Assembly: GCF_051487185.1 (NCBI RefSeq)
Contig: NZ_JAHVDK010000016.1
Coordinates: 62,001 to 126,000, forward strand
DNA from: Inquilinus limosus_F
Lineage (GTDB): Bacteria > Pseudomonadota > Alphaproteobacteria > DSM-16000 > Inquilinaceae
DNA length: 64,000 bases
Direction: 5' to 3'
The notes below the pieces were generated by a model. It had not been told where the DNA came from, did not search any database, and saw only the letters and a program-made list of their open reading frames with translations. This document shows, one piece after another, positions 63,687 to 64,000 of the stretch. Made by a program: the position numbers and the translations under genes. The first letter of the stretch is position 1; every line of letters starts with the position of its first letter.

Positions 63687-63776
63687 CCGTCATTGCGAGG
63701 AGGCGAAGCCGACGAAGCACTCCATCGTCCCGCACGAGCGGCTGCATGGATTGCTTCGCTGCGCTCGCAATGACGG
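63687..63776. repeat. Palindromic intergenic repeat, family B copy 2
   Basis: 90 bp in the same orientation as 38368-38465 and sharing the first ~30 bases (CCGTCATTGCGAGGAGGCG...) and the last segment (GATTGCTTCG...CGCAATGACGG). It lies just after the DeoR gene and could act as a terminator. Confidence 0.75.
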
Positions 63777-63796
63777 CGCAGCTTGAACCGCCAAAC

Positions 63797-63856
63797 CCTC
63801 GCCATCATCGCGAGGCGCGAGCCTCGGACTTGATCCGGGGGCCGTGGCGATCCAGT
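63797..63856. repeat. Degenerate related repeat
   Basis: CCATCATCGCGAGGCGCGAG at the start and GTGGCGATCCAG at the end resemble one half of family B/A repeats. It follows copy 2 by about 20 bp. Probably a decayed or second-class unit. Confidence 0.4.
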
Positions 63857-63915
63857 CTGCCGCCGACCATACCGCCTTAAGGTCACGCAATGTTCATTGC
63901 GCAGGTGGTTCGTTG

Positions 63916-63941
63916 TTGTTCATCATATGTTCCATGAACAA
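63916..63941. promoter_or_regulatory. Inverted repeat overlapping the start of the last gene
   Basis: TTGTTCAT (63916-63923) and ATGAACAA (63934-63941) form a perfect 8-bp inverted repeat with a 10-bp centre. The right arm includes the proposed ATG at 63934. Could be an operator or a translation-blocking hairpin. Confidence 0.45.
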
Positions 63942-64000
63942 GCCGCACTCCGTCCCCACCCCGCAGCCCGCCGCCCCGGCCCCCGATCGGGCCGAGGCCG
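63934..64000 (+). CDS. Start of an unidentified gene, cut by the window edge
   Basis: An open frame beginning MNKPHSVPTPQP and staying open to the edge, rich in Pro/Ala and with no stop. The AT-rich upstream region and the inverted repeat favour a real start, but only 22 codons are visible and there is no clear ribosome site. Function cannot be given. Confidence 0.35.
   Translation, partial: MNKPHSVPTPQPAAPAPDRAEA

Overview
The window is about 70% GC with GTG/ATG starts, tightly overlapping (ATGA/TGATG) operons and many solute-uptake and sugar-acid catabolic genes. Together with the palindromic intergenic repeats and protein families seen here (SoxBDA, Ehu-type transporter, D-apionate enzymes, NanR/FCD regulators), this points to a plant- or soil-associated alphaproteobacterium, probably of the Rhizobiales/Rhodospirillales type. 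That placement is inference. I see no tRNA, rRNA, phage, transposase or CRISPR array.

Layout. (1) 1-9.7 kb: on the minus strand a creatinase/ectoine-hydrolase-like M24 protein followed by sarcosine oxidase subunits B, D and A (A runs off the left edge). Divergent from it are an Ehu-type amino-acid/ectoine ABC transporter (SBP, two permeases, ATPase) and a GntR regulator. (2) 9.9-21.1 kb: a tetronate-type acid-sugar locus with a DUF1537 kinase, GntR regulator, Fe-alcohol dehydrogenase, DapA-family aldolase, PdxA2-type dehydrogenase and BNR sialidase-like protein, then a divergent Dpp/Opp-type ABC importer. (3) 21.1-30.5 kb: a D-apiose/D-apionate locus with a DUF1537 kinase (OiaK-like), a RuBisCO-like protein (OiaX-like), an ApnO-like dehydrogenase, a ribose-type ABC importer with a DUF2291 lipoprotein, and a Gfo/Idh dehydrogenase (ApsD-like). 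(4) 30.5-34.8 kb: PRPP synthetase-like protein, APH-type phosphotransferase, 4-TM protein and DUF5939 adenylate cyclase. (5) 34.8-39.8 kb: NanR-like regulator, nucleoside hydrolase and a CUT1 ABC importer without ATPase. A 16-bp sequence upstream of its SBP gene is identical to one upstream of apnO, and part of it recurs upstream of the regulator, suggesting one regulon for regions 3 and 5. (6) 40-48.3 kb: gamma-glutamylcyclotransferase-like protein, then a 2009-residue Ser/Thr kinase-ATPase-GAF-histidine kinase-REC-HPt protein facing an OmpR-type regulator. (7) 48.6-55.7 kb: a compact cluster of two FAD amine oxidases, a ThDP enzyme and a KAS III-like protein that lacks the catalytic cysteine, plus an unknown protein. 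This looks like an undescribed acyloin-type small-molecule pathway. (8) 55.7-57.1 kb: GST fragment and nitronate monooxygenase-like protein. (9) 57.2-63.7 kb: a sugar operon (CUT1 SBP and permeases, ADP-dependent sugar kinase family, LacD-type aldolase) with a divergent DeoR regulator, then repeats and the start of one more gene at the right edge.

The most novel leads are the 48.6-54.7 kb biosynthetic cluster, the shared operator joining a nucleoside-hydrolase/importer operon to apionate catabolism, and the ADP-kinase/LacD operon. All assignments come from reading the sequence; no database search was run.
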